DNA of 64,000 nt from Zygnema cylindricum (GCA_037447655.1 JBBHKE010000771.1:614243-678242); one strand, 5' to 3'; counted from the stretch's first letter, positions 48,901 through 55,833 are shown. Numbers and translations are program-made. The notes: a model not told the origin generated them from the sequence alone.

Positions 48901-50010
48901 AGTTCCATTAAAGATGGGTGCCGTAGAGGGTGGGCCCATAACTTGAAACTCTGAGACCTCCATAAGTCCTCAAAGTGGACAGCTTCCAAGAAGCCTCTAA
49001 GATAACCCTGACCCTTTTGTGTTTCAGCAAGAATTATTGTCACCCTGGCAAACAAAAACTCTTACCACCTTCACCCCTGTAAAGGCAAAACTCTTGTGAA
49101 TCGATAGCAAAAAGAATCTCTGAATTTGCTCCTCTGAGCAATAAGTTATGGAGGGTCAAAGTTGACCTTTTGTACAGAAGCTCTTTGGGAGAGAGGGTCC
49201 TATCTACCAATTTTTTCTAAGTCCTATCTCTCTCACAAACTCTATCTACTGATGTACGGACCAATAATATTACTCCTCCGTACACAAAAGTACAGCTGCC
49301 GGTGTATTTTCTGTACGAATACTGTACGACATGTCCTAAATGTCGACACGTGGTATATCCGGATTCGCTCCCTTAATCTCCGGAGATGCCGCGATCAAAT
49401 GTCTTTCTGCCACGTGTTATCCGATGTGGCGATGACCACAAACCGCCGAAATCCTCTTCCGCGATCTCGACATTTATTCCGATCATCCGATTAAATGCAT
49501 ATTTAATTGTAGCCGTAATAAATACCTGCGCGGTATTCGTTTCGCTATCGAAACAAATGCGCGATATTTGTTCCTTGTCTGTACCTTAATCTGTACTTTA
49601 ACACAACTGGATCTATGTATCCTGTACGCAGTTGTAGTTAAATGAATTATCCGACGTAATTGTACTTAAATAATTATCAAACCCTATACTATGCATCATT
49701 GGATTTAGACTTAACGGTTAAGGCTACCGGCTGCCGGCTATCTATCATTCTGTAGGTTCCAAGATCAAATCTTGGTTCTGACACCAATCCTTTTAGGAAA
49801 TAAACTTGTAAATAAACTAATCTATTCCCCGTAAAATCTGTGGATAGCCTAGGCAGCCATGGCTTTTGCTTCCACTCCAACTTCCTAGTGACTGCGACAA
49901 GTGTGGGAGTTGGAGAGAGAAGTTAGAGATAGACTACCTCGGCTTCTTTCTGTATTTTAATTTAGACCTAGAAAATACTTAAAAAGGAACCATTAATTTC
50001 TACAAGATAT
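27691..50010 (-). CDS. LRR-array gene ending in LRR-cap/EGF exon, 5' incomplete
   Basis: Fourteen exons, each 72 bp and each coding one 24-residue plant-type LRR (LxxNxLxGxIPxxIGxLxxL), are spaced 0.5-1.7 kb apart on the minus strand. All have AG acceptors, GTAAG-like donors and phase-2 boundaries. A last exon in the same phase (27,691-27,974) gives a closing LRR, a cysteine cap and an EGF-like module. This architecture is typical of secreted or receptor-type LRR proteins. No start codon, signal peptide, membrane segment or kinase is visible. The outermost LRR exon is broken by a copia element, and homology stops at about 50,098. It is a fragment or a damaged gene; it may continue into the protease exons downstream. 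Confidence 0.65.
27975..29610. other. intron-sized gap with pyrimidine tract
   Basis: No exon is visible. 28,800-29,060 is rich in C and T on the plus strand (ctccctctctccctctct type), and 29,150-29,230 is purine-rich. 29,440-29,600 matches the sequence that precedes the LRR exons at 33,703 and 43,471, so the LRR repeat unit starts here. Confidence 0.5.
29611..29682 (-). CDS. LRR exon 1 (nearest the cap)
   Basis: 72 bp, acceptor gtaacag, donor gtaagg, phase 2. It reads YLFNNRLGGSIPSSIGKL plus six residues. Repeated at 37,373. Confidence 0.9.
30381..30452 (-). CDS. LRR exon 2
   Basis: 72 bp, acceptor gttgcag, donor gtaaga, phase 2. It reads WLQNNQLSGSIPSSIDQL. Repeated at 38,143. Confidence 0.9.
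30924..30995 (-). CDS. LRR exon 3
   Basis: 72 bp, acceptor gtcacag, donor gtaagg, phase 2. It reads FLHDNKLSGSIPSSVGQL. Repeated at 38,686. Confidence 0.9.
31226..31443. mobile_element. TA-flanked MITE in LRR intron
   Basis: 218 bp with perfect 19-bp inverted ends CACCGCGAATCGTTATTAG, flanked by TA on both sides (31,224-25; 31,444-45). It has no coding capacity. TA duplication and TIRs fit a non-autonomous Tc1/mariner-type element. Confidence 0.88.
31446..32030 (+). mobile_element. copia LTR end, primer site and gag start in LRR intron
   Basis: An LTR-like stretch ends before ttggtaccgaagccgg (31,957), a diverged initiator-Met 3'-end primer site. After it comes ATGGGAAGGAAAAAGAAATC (MGRKKKSTTSPSA), close to MGGKMKKSTSTPSPS at 57,452. 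Only the 5' end of an element is present. It was carried along in the large duplication. Confidence 0.65.
32036..32530. repeat. polypyrimidine tract
   Basis: About 490 bp of C/T-rich sequence on the plus strand (ctctctctccctcttt and variants), directly after the gag-start fragment. Long open frames in it are a by-product of composition. Repeated at 39,799. Confidence 0.9.
32570..32641 (-). CDS. LRR exon 4
   Basis: 72 bp, acceptor gtcgtag, donor gtaggt, phase 2. It reads SLEDNQLTGSIPVSIGQL. Repeated at 40,333. Confidence 0.88.
33703..33774 (-). CDS. LRR exon 5
   Basis: 72 bp, acceptor atcgcag, donor gtaaga, phase 2. It reads SLGSNRLTGSIPSSIGQL. Repeated at 41,466. Confidence 0.9.
34991..35062 (-). 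CDS. LRR exon 6
   Basis: 72 bp, acceptor gtcacag, donor gtaaga, phase 2. It reads HLYNNQLSGSIPSSIGQE. A near-copy lies at 42,746, outside the almost identical part of the duplication. Confidence 0.9.
35967..36038 (-). CDS. LRR exon 7
   Basis: 72 bp, acceptor tttttcag, donor gtaaga, phase 2. It reads SLFGNQLSGSIPSSIVQL. It has no duplicate in the window. Confidence 0.9.
36039..37372. other. LRR intron
   Basis: AT-rich intron between LRR exons 7 and 8. It shares blocks with other introns of the array (for example tcagatttcgaagcaaaata near 36,690 and 32,893). No exon or element is seen. Confidence 0.5.
37373..37444 (-). CDS. LRR exon 8
   Basis: Duplicate of LRR exon 1 with one synonymous-looking base change (tctatcgg). 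72 bp, phase 2. Confidence 0.9.
38143..38214 (-). CDS. LRR exon 9
   Basis: Duplicate of LRR exon 2. 72 bp, phase 2, reading WLQNNQLSGSIPSSIDQL. Confidence 0.9.
38686..38757 (-). CDS. LRR exon 10
   Basis: Duplicate of LRR exon 3. 72 bp, phase 2, reading FLHDNKLSGSIPSSVGQL. Confidence 0.9.
38988..39206. mobile_element. TA-flanked MITE (duplicate)
   Basis: Copy of 31,226-31,443 carried by the large duplication, one base longer. Confidence 0.88.
39209..39793 (+). mobile_element. copia LTR end, primer site and gag start (duplicate)
   Basis: Copy of 31,446-32,030 carried by the large duplication. Confidence 0.65.
39799..40293. repeat. polypyrimidine tract (duplicate)
   Basis: Copy of 32,036-32,530 carried by the large duplication. 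Confidence 0.9.
40333..40404 (-). CDS. LRR exon 11
   Basis: Duplicate of LRR exon 4. 72 bp, phase 2, reading SLEDNQLTGSIPVSIGQL. Confidence 0.88.
41466..41537 (-). CDS. LRR exon 12
   Basis: Duplicate of LRR exon 5. 72 bp, phase 2, reading SLGSNRLTGSIPSSIGQL. Confidence 0.9.
42746..42817 (-). CDS. LRR exon 13
   Basis: 72 bp, acceptor gtcacag, donor gtaaga, phase 2. It reads HLYNNQLSGSIPSSIGQE then TNLIDL, with Ile in place of Met in exon 6. Its flanks have diverged more than those of exons 8-12. Confidence 0.9.
43471..43541 (-). pseudogene. LRR exon 14, interrupted by copia
   Basis: The 3' part of a 72-bp LRR exon reading LYNNHLGGIIPFSIGKLSKL. On the minus strand its first six bases and acceptor (ttacag) lie at 50,005-50,012, on the other side of a 6.46-kb element. 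The insertion removes its splice acceptor from the exon body. Confidence 0.88.
43542..44599 (-). repeat. copia 3' LTR
   Basis: 1,058 bp. On the minus strand it starts tgtagaaatt after the polypurine tract and ends gagtttca. Confidence 0.93.
44303..44382 (+). other. antisense tRNA-like segment inside LTR (variant D, 3' LTR)
   Basis: The plus strand (antisense to the element) has a perfect T-arm (ccagg, atcaaat, cctgg), then ttctgac, a discriminator A and CCA. This is the exact 3' layout of a tRNA and resembles initiator Met. The B-box GATCAAATC lies at 44,359-44,367. The 5' half keeps a D-arm-like acttaacagttagggc but pairs poorly. Confidence 0.6.
44600..44613 (-). promoter_or_regulatory. copia polypurine tract
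   Basis: The minus strand reads aaaataaggggag immediately before the 3' LTR, the expected plus-strand priming site. The same tract occurs at 2,604-2,616 and 9,175-9,187. Confidence 0.85.
44828..46408 (-). CDS. copia RT-RNase H open frame, 526 codons
   Basis: The longest intact frame in the window. It opens with a variable acidic stretch, then ADTWELVDCPPNRKPIGCKW (RT start), RYKARLVAKGFTQKEGIDY, QMDIKTAFLHGELEEEIFMR, SLYGLKQAPRQWNKK and the catalytic YVDDLLVLSK, all matching copia reverse transcriptase. RNase H follows: TTWSDASYGD, QQKVIAHSTIEAEY, ending KSGVQK then a frameshifted tail. The usual final RNase H residues lie in another frame near 44,650-44,820. A frameshift near 46,440 separates it from integrase, so it is not part of one polyprotein now. 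Confidence 0.93.
   Translation of the reverse strand: METPVTTLPEAEDVVETDSELRDRGEAEIVRKNPREPSIPATDFERGRRKSKKLQEKQVNNKVTKLSHQDKPQTYEEAMTCPKKNRWKTAINEEMASIMAADTWELVDCPPNRKPIGCKWVFKLKLNPDNTIERYKARLVAKGFTQKEGIDYEETFAPVVRFPSVRILLSLAAAEDMEVHQMDIKTAFLHGELEEEIFMRQPEGFVEEGEESKVCRLIKSLYGLKQAPRQWNKKLDEFLTGLGYIRISSDHSIYVFEDEEGFIFIAIYVDDLLVLSKSMEKINKLKTDLKGRFEMKDMGEAKYILGIQVERDRKRKIIRLTQKEAIGNMLEKFQMDKANSCTTPMELKKGSEGSEEEGVIVLDEELSHEEQKFMQTIPYRQVVGSLIYFMNCTWPDLAAAVGVLSRSLNAPTKRDWEAAKRVLRYLIGTRDLWLHLGGENADITTWSDASYGDASMRRCTSGYVLYVGDGACCWSSKQQKVIAHSTIEAEYMAYCSAVKELMWVKSLLGELSHLKSGVQKYFVIIG
46409..48162 (-). pseudogene. copia protease-integrase region
   Basis: The frame 48,236-46,995 carries a zinc-knuckle-like CHFCKKPGHYMAEF (the last Cys is Phe), the protease box IVDSGASMHMCK (Asp-Ser-Gly intact), the pre-integrase HKRLGHVN with CSGCAQGK, and integrase QTDIWGP and SDNGGEYT. 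A stop at 46,993-46,995 (TPN-stop-FEDFL) and a frameshift near 46,890 cut the core before NGVAE. The end, DVKGYRVYDLKREDII, lies at 46,632. In the 5,839-7,148 region the sister element carries a solo LTR at this same place. Confidence 0.9.
48163..48943 (-). pseudogene. copia gag
   Basis: It begins directly at the primer site: the frame that starts inside the LTR continues VMGPPSTAPIFNGTGFIYWE and CEKRFLGIVSGRVG. After a frameshift near 48,600 the frame 48,549-48,163 reads SDLWMALIEMNRSGTIQQQQ, FCNELATLFMELESAR and LPDEIENIVNRVQDL, typical of copia gag. The two parts are out of frame. Confidence 0.85.
48929..48943 (-). promoter_or_regulatory. primer-binding site, initiator-Met anticodon arm
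   Basis: The minus strand reads agttatgggcccacc next to the 5' LTR. Its complement ggtgggcccataac is the anticodon stem and loop of plant initiator tRNA-Met (14 matching bases by recall of that tRNA). This implies priming by an internally cut tRNA, as for copia and Osser. It also overlaps the gag frame. Confidence 0.85.
48944..50004 (-). repeat. copia 5' LTR
   Basis: 1,061 bp, similar throughout to 43,542-44,599, with TG start and CA end on the minus strand. Confidence 0.93.
49705..49788 (+). other. antisense tRNA-like segment inside LTR (variant D, 5' LTR)
   Basis: The T-arm pairs perfectly (ccaag, atcaaat, cttgg), followed by ttctgacacca. Relative to the 3' LTR copy the stem carries a paired change (cagg/cctg to caag/cttg), so pairing is kept. 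B-box at 49,765-49,773. Confidence 0.6.
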
Positions 50011-50098
50011 CTGTAACAGAACACAGAACGACACCACCAACCCGCCCATGAACCAGTCAACTGGTTGCTCAATATTGCTCTTTATAACTGCCGCTCAT
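50010..50098 (-). other. LRR intron remnant beyond the copia element
   Basis: It resumes the LRR-unit sequence (ctgtaacagaacac, then accaccaacccgcccatgaa) as at 29,683-29,770 and stops abruptly at about 50,098, where decayed copia begins. This is the right-hand limit of the visible LRR array. Confidence 0.85.
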
Positions 50099-50109
50099 AG
50101 TTGATTGTT

Positions 50110-51085
50110 AGGATAACCGCTGCAGGGAAGAAGCACATCCATCTAACGAACACCAAAATGGCGTTATTGAATGGATATCTAGTAAAGGAGGTTTACAAGA
50201 AGGTACTTTAAGGCGTGACATCATCAAAGGGTACAGTATGGCGCCTTTGCAAATCCCTTGACGCGCCACACACCTGGTGCATGCATCATCACAAAGATAT
50301 TTTGACTGGTTTCACGCGTACGTTTCTGAATTTATGTGCATGCGTTAAAGGATAAGGAGTCGATGGAACATTGATTTTTTAATGGCGCTGAATTTTCTTG
50401 TACAGATCCGCTAATTAAAAATTTACTTATACCTGTCTTTTAAAAATGGATTTTGGTTACGTAAAATATATTTTAGAGATTTTTACGGTACGTTTTGGGA
50501 ATGGACACATAAATAATAGTCAAGCGCAATAAGGTTAAGAGGGTTTTGTTTGGTTTTCCATGTTTGATGCAAAACCAGTTTCAACATGTATAAATGCGAA
50601 ATTTCACCTTTGGAAGGTTTGAGGAAGAAGCGGCACATGAGGTTGCCTATCGTGAAGTAATTAGGACACTAATGTTATTGAGTGTTGGGACGCGGCCCGA
50701 TATATCGCGGTCGTTCCAAATGTAAGTCGATATGTTCAAGCGGCGAGAAAATCACATCACGAGGTCGTGAAGCGTATAGTACGTTACTTCGTAAGTATAA
50801 TGGATATCAAGCTTTCTTATAGCAAATCGTTGGTGTGTGAGACATTGTGTGATGCAAATTGGTGCGAAGGTTTTGATTCTGGAAATTCCACATTCTAATA
50901 CGCGTTTATGTTTGGTGGGTTGGGGATCTGTTAGAGTTCGCGAATCCATCCAGCCGTGGCTTTCAGTTTAACATAGGCAAAATACATGGCATTACGTCAA
51001 GCATGTTAAGAGGCGGAAGACATAGCACAGTGTCAAGCATGTAAAGCTTCAATGTGGATAAAAGAAATGTTGGGCACCTAGGTTT
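50110..51085 (+). pseudogene. decayed copia RT and RNase H (second lineage)
   Basis: Pieces in shifting frames: MALLNGYLVKEVYKKVL near 50,157 (RT), SKGTVWRLCKSLDAPHTW, VAYREVIRTLMLLSVGTRPD near 50,650, CDANWCEGF-like text near 50,850, and EAEDIAQCQACKASMWIKEM near 51,010 (RNase H end). Many stops. It may belong to the lineage of the integrase at 12,836. Confidence 0.85.
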
Positions 51086-51751
51086 CCTATTGGATGTTTA
51101 AAAAAAAAAAATCGGTATAAGTTCCATGAAAGTTGTGAAAAGTCCATATTTTTACAAGCGCACTAAACACATTTAGATCATTTGCCATTTTGGACGAGAT
51201 CTAGTAGCGGCAAAAGAAGTGGAATCTGAGTATGAGTCAACGATTTTGCGCTAGTAATTTTTGATTTATTTCGCGTATGTACTTTCACGTACGATTTGGT
51301 GAAGGTATTTATTTTTTCGATTCTCAATAGTATTTGTTGTTTTGGTTCGCGCCTACAAATATTAGTACATCTAAATTAGTATAGGAGTTTCGGTATTGTC
51401 TAGTACTTTCGGTCTGGATTGTCTTCTAACAATTTAGGTCTACAAGGCACTTTCCCACGTGATAAGGTAAGGATTTTTTCCTTTTATTTACCTCCAAAAC
51501 TTAGGCCCCAACGAAAAAATCTGCAACCATACCAAAAAAATGAAATAACCACTTTACAATTTGCATTACCTTGAATTTTTTTCTTGCACGTTTTGAACCA
51601 CTTTCATGTCCTTCCAGCTCATCTTCAAACTTCTACTCAAATCTCCTAGCAAGTTTATTTTAACATAAGTTTCATGATGAACGAATAGCCAAACGTTGAC
51701 GCACCCGTTAGGCATTTTTTTTTGTTTAATTTACAATATGCGGAGTACAAC
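51086..51751. other. probable worn 3' LTR, no gene
   Basis: It follows the RNase H remnant. 51,460-51,520 (gtaaggattttttcc, then ggccccaacgaaaaa) resembles 1,480-1,560 and 11,330, suggesting a shared LTR edge. No open frame with a domain. Confidence 0.45.
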
Positions 51752-52085
51752 GCCCGTTACACGGACATGGACCGTGTCTTGTACTATCATGCCCGCGTAC
51801 CCGGTGATCGTACCCGTTGATCGTGCGCGTTGATCGTGCCCGTTGATGGTATCCGTTGATTGTGCCTGCTGATCGTACCCGTTGATGATACCCGTTGATC
51901 GTGCTCGTTGATCGTACCCGTTGATGGTAACCGTTGATCGTGCCCGTTGATCGTACCCATTGATGGTACCCGTTGATCGTACCTGTTGATGGTACTCGTT
52001 TATCGTACCCTTTGATTGTACCCTTTGATCTTGCCCGTTTATCATACCCATTGATCGTGCCCATTACACGCGCATGGACCGTGTC
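51752..52085. repeat. 13-bp minisatellite bracketed by 27-bp repeats
   Basis: 51,791-52,061 holds about 21 copies of a 13-bp unit close to cccgttgatcgta. A 27-bp sequence beginning gcccgttacacgg flanks it at 51,752-51,778 and, with three differences, at 52,059-52,085. Because 13 is not a multiple of three, long frames open on the minus strand; they are not taken as genes. Confidence 0.95.
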
Positions 52086-52288
52086 CTTTTTATCGAATCC
52101 TTTGAGTACGATTGTACTATTCTAGAAATCCGTACGGACATTTGTAGAAGCGACCCAAAACAACACAACGATTGACGCAACATCTGACCCGTTTGGTGAC
52201 GTCGCACGGGTGCAAACGGACGGAAAGTGTGACTATTTAAAGGTTTCCAAACGGACGACCAACGGTCTATAATTTGAATATAGATTTA

Positions 52289-53913
52289 GGGAATTGATCA
52301 TGGCAGTGACTGTTTTGGTTGCACACAGTCACTTAGGTCATTTTGTCAAAAACTGTACGTTTGAAGTACATATTGGTAGAAGTAAAGTACACCGCCAATC
52401 GCTATTAACGTTGAAGTTTCTTTAGCATATATGAATAATAACCGTGGTTTAAGCTAATTAGGAATTTGAAAATTCTGAAAAAAAACATACATTCTAAATG
52501 TTTAATAATTATAATTTGGATCTTTGAAAAAAAAAATCTCGGTCGCAAACATGCTTACACTAATATAGGTTTTTGCACAAAATCTGACAAATCTTACGTT
52601 CACACAGTCGAAACGTAATTGTTGGATGAATATGTGCTAACGTGATATTTGACAACCCGATTTTATCCCCTTTTTAGAGCGCATATTCTCATGCGTCCGT
52701 GGTTACTAAAACTCATTAAATATACTTTTTCACTTAAAAAGGTACAATTTTGTACGGTCTGACACGTACCGTACACCACACTATTTAAACGACAACGTAT
52801 TTTCGTTTTGTGAGGTACTTGGAACATAACCCTAAATGGCGTACAAAAAAAAAAAAAAAAAAAACTACGCTATTGGAGAATAAAACAAAAAAAAGAGGGA
52901 CGGAATTAGCGTATCGCTACGCTAATAGCGATTGGCGGTGTACCGTTGAGTCTAAATTTGACGGTCAATCGGTTGGACAGCTTTGACTTTCAAAAAATTG
53001 TTTTAACCGCTTAAACTTTTGCCGCGCTTGCGAACGTCGACCGTCATAATAAAATTAGCAATTCACACGGCCGGCGAACGTTTACGGTAACAAAACTGCG
53101 ACAACCACATGTAAATAAAAGTGTTGCAGACAGTCACTTTTTGTCGTTACGTGAGCTCCATGGTGAGAGCACGTTGGATATTAACTTAGCCGCAAAATTG
53201 AATTTTGGTCGTGTAAGCGTTACATTAAATTCAGACGCAAATTGAAACGAAACCCAACTGAAGTACCGTAAGTCTTGTACGGAAATATTAAAACGCACGA
53301 AACAAAAATTCGTTGTCATGTAAGAATGTTGATTCGTAGATAGTGTGGCTCGATTTCGTCGCGCGTGACGACGCACATTTTTTTTATTTAATTTCAATTG
53401 ATATTTTTACGCCGGTTCTTTTTATTATAGTGTACAAATTTTATTTCGTTTCGTGCGTTTTAATATTTCCTTACAAGACTTACACTCATTCAGTTTAAAG
53501 GGGTTTCGTTTCAATTTGCGTCTAAATTCAATGTAACGCTTAGACGACCAAAATTAAATTTTGCGACAAATTTAATATCCAAAGTGCTCTCACCGTGGAG
53601 CTCACGTAACGACAAAAAGTGACTGTATGCAACACTTTTACTTACATGTGGTTGCCGCAGTTTTGTTAGCGTAAACGTTCGCCGGCCGTGTGAATTGCTA
53701 ATTTTATTATGACGGTCGACGTTCGCAAGCGCGACAAAAGTTTAAGCAGTTGAAACAATATTTTGAAAGTAAAAACCGTCCAACCGATTGACCGTCAAAT
53801 TTAGACTCAACGGTACTTTACTTGTACCGATGTGTACATCAAAAGTACAATTAATGACAAAATGACGTAAGTGACTGTGCGCAACCAAAACAGTCAATAC
53901 CATGATCAACTCC
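52289..53913. mobile_element. long inverted repeat (foldback-type element)
   Basis: Two arms of roughly 470 bp, 52,289-53,310 (less a 551-bp insert) and 53,437-53,913, are reverse complements with modest divergence, separated by about 126 bp. The outer ends read GGAATTGATCATGG and GGAGTTGATCATGG. No target duplication is clear. This resembles a foldback or long-TIR MULE-like non-autonomous element. Confidence 0.85.
52390..52940. mobile_element. TA-flanked MITE inside inverted-repeat arm
   Basis: 551 bp with inverted ends CACCGCCAATCGCTATTA, flanked by TA (52,388-89; 52,941-42). The other arm, near 53,820 (gactcaacggtactttac), shows the uninterrupted site with a single TA. The ends match the family at 31,226 apart from a few bases. 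Confidence 0.88.
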
Positions 53914-55833
53914 TTATATTTATTTAAGTAATCTATATTGGGTTATGTCGGCAATAAATTTCCGCGCTGTAATTATGAAAACTAAATTACGTAGACATAC
54001 AGAATCTGTCAGTCCGTATTGTTTTAACGTCATTATGACGTTATTACTATTTGTCACACTGAAGGTCAGTTAATGTTCACACTGACGACGATGTTGTCGA
54101 CGAACGACAGTTATGCGAACGGTTTTTTTTCTGATGTGATTGATTTTTTCGTTCAGTGCGATTTCACGTGCAAGCGCGATTCTATAAATCATTATTTGTA
54201 CCTTTTTACTTATATAAGTACAATTTTGCATAGTCGGACGTCGTCCGTACTCCACACTATTTAAAAAGAACATATATTAGTATTTTCAACGCTATTTAAA
54301 CCTTACTTTAAATAGAATAATGAAAATTTTAGAGTCATTTACTATATTTAAGGTGATAGAGTCAAAATTTAGGGTGACCGAATTAGCGTTATTTACTCTA
54401 ATTACGATTCGCGGTGTAGTTTACATAAATCGAAACTTATCCGTATTAAATCGTACTTCCTATTTTATTTTTATACGCGAAACAACATTACAAATAATCT
54501 TGCCAATACCCTCTGAAGGTAAAGGAGGTAACACTGACTGTCGGATATTCATTCGCGAGGCGTTCGCTTCATTTTTCTCTGTAGTTGACAACGTTGACCG
54601 TCGGAGATTCATTAGCGGGGCATTCGCTTCACTTTTCTCTGTAGTTGACAACGCTGCTTTAAGAGGTGGGTTGTCACCCATGGAAAACAATGAATGTAAG
54701 AGGTGGGTTGTCATCTACAGAAAAAAATGAACACGTTGGACGATTAAGCTACATGTCACGATGGACAACCAACGCAAAATCACAAGATTTGCACATGGTA
54801 TGTACATTTCAAAATGCAACTGAAAATAAAAAAAAAAAATCTTGAAACGGTATTTTGTCGCGCTATTTTTGGCAATGCTCGTTCGTCACACTATTTATGC
54901 CAAAGGATTTTTGTCATATTCGAAAACAAGAACTCTAAAAAGTGAGCTGGCATAGAAGATTGGTGTTTGCAAAAAGTACAAAAGCGCTGTCGTATTTAAG
55001 GAAAATGTACAGGGTATTACAAAAAAAGACGGAAATTGTACGAAACAAACTGCGGTACATGCAAAAAAAAAAAATTTTTACATGTACGGAATAGTACAGA
55101 TACAAAATCATTAACGATTTTCTCAAATCGTTCCTTCCGATGTCTATTTATATTTCGCGAGTTTGAATCGTGCGTAAAATGCGGTTTGAACAACTATGCG
55201 TTTTATTATCGTTTCCAAAGTATATTTTGTTTCGTGCGAGTTAATTTATCCACATCACGTTGCCTTTTATCCACGTCTATATTAACAGGCGACGTGACTT
55301 CGTACACGATAAAAAAAGTTAAAAGTTAACATGTGCTATGAAGGTGGGGCTTGCGTACAACGAGAAAGTGACTGCGCGCAGCAATTTAACTTACATGATG
55401 TTGCGGCAATTTTATTACTTGTACTTAAAATGTACAATGTTTGACAAGCTGACGCAAATGACTGTGCGCAGCAAAAAATGTCTCTGTGATTAGCAATCCC
55501 CTCAAAATATTACTGTAATTAACATGTCTTTACAATTTTCGTCAACACTTGACAGAATAACGACCTAATAACGCATAGTTATTCCTAATTGATAATCATA
55601 AAACCTCTTAGAGGAAAGCACCGACCTTGGTGACGGTCTGTTATTCTGAAAGATTGTTTGACGTGGCATGTCGGCGTTGCAAAAAGTTAAAAACATTTAT
55701 CTATCGCAAAATCTAAAATTTCGGACGTCTTTAATTTGCTATGGCGCTCTTTTGCCATTGGCTCTGTGAAGTACAGTACGGAGTAAATAAAATCAACCAA
55801 AGCTTAGGGTATGGCCCCATGTGGCTAAGATCG
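53914..55833. other. decayed transposon sequence, no gene
   Basis: 54,397-54,418 (ctctaattacgattcgcggt, then gta) is a lone right end of the TA-type MITE. 54,200-54,290 resembles the interior of the 52,390 MITE. 55,360-55,460 twice carries a gactg(c/t)gcgcagca motif seen at the inverted-repeat ends. 54,545-54,660 is a two-copy tandem repeat of about 65-70 bp. No supported gene. Confidence 0.5.

Larger units (their letters stand above)
43542..50004 (-). mobile_element. Ty1/copia element, complete with TSD
   Basis: 6,463 bp from TG to CA, flanked by the 5-bp repeat AGATA (43,537-43,541; 50,005-50,009). In order on the minus strand: 5' LTR, primer site, gag, protease, integrase, RT, RNase H, polypurine tract, 3' LTR. 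The LTRs (1,058 and 1,061 bp) show scattered differences, so the insertion is not recent. Pol is broken by one stop and frameshifts, so it is unlikely to move by itself. Confidence 0.95.

Noticed and set aside
51726-52064. Two long minus-strand frames with GTINGYHQ-type repeats
   Set aside because: They arise from the 13-bp minisatellite, which lacks stops in more than one frame. No start context or domain.
51726-52085. CRISPR-like array
   Set aside because: Units are 13 bp head-to-tail without spacers, in a eukaryotic setting. It is a minisatellite.
52289-53913. Target-site duplication for the inverted repeat
   Set aside because: Flanks (gatttag and ttatattta) do not match convincingly, so no TSD is claimed.
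54320-54730. 136-codon frame with duplicated FFSVVDN and LFSVVDN blocks
   Set aside because: The repeat comes from a short tandem DNA duplication inside transposon debris. No known domain.
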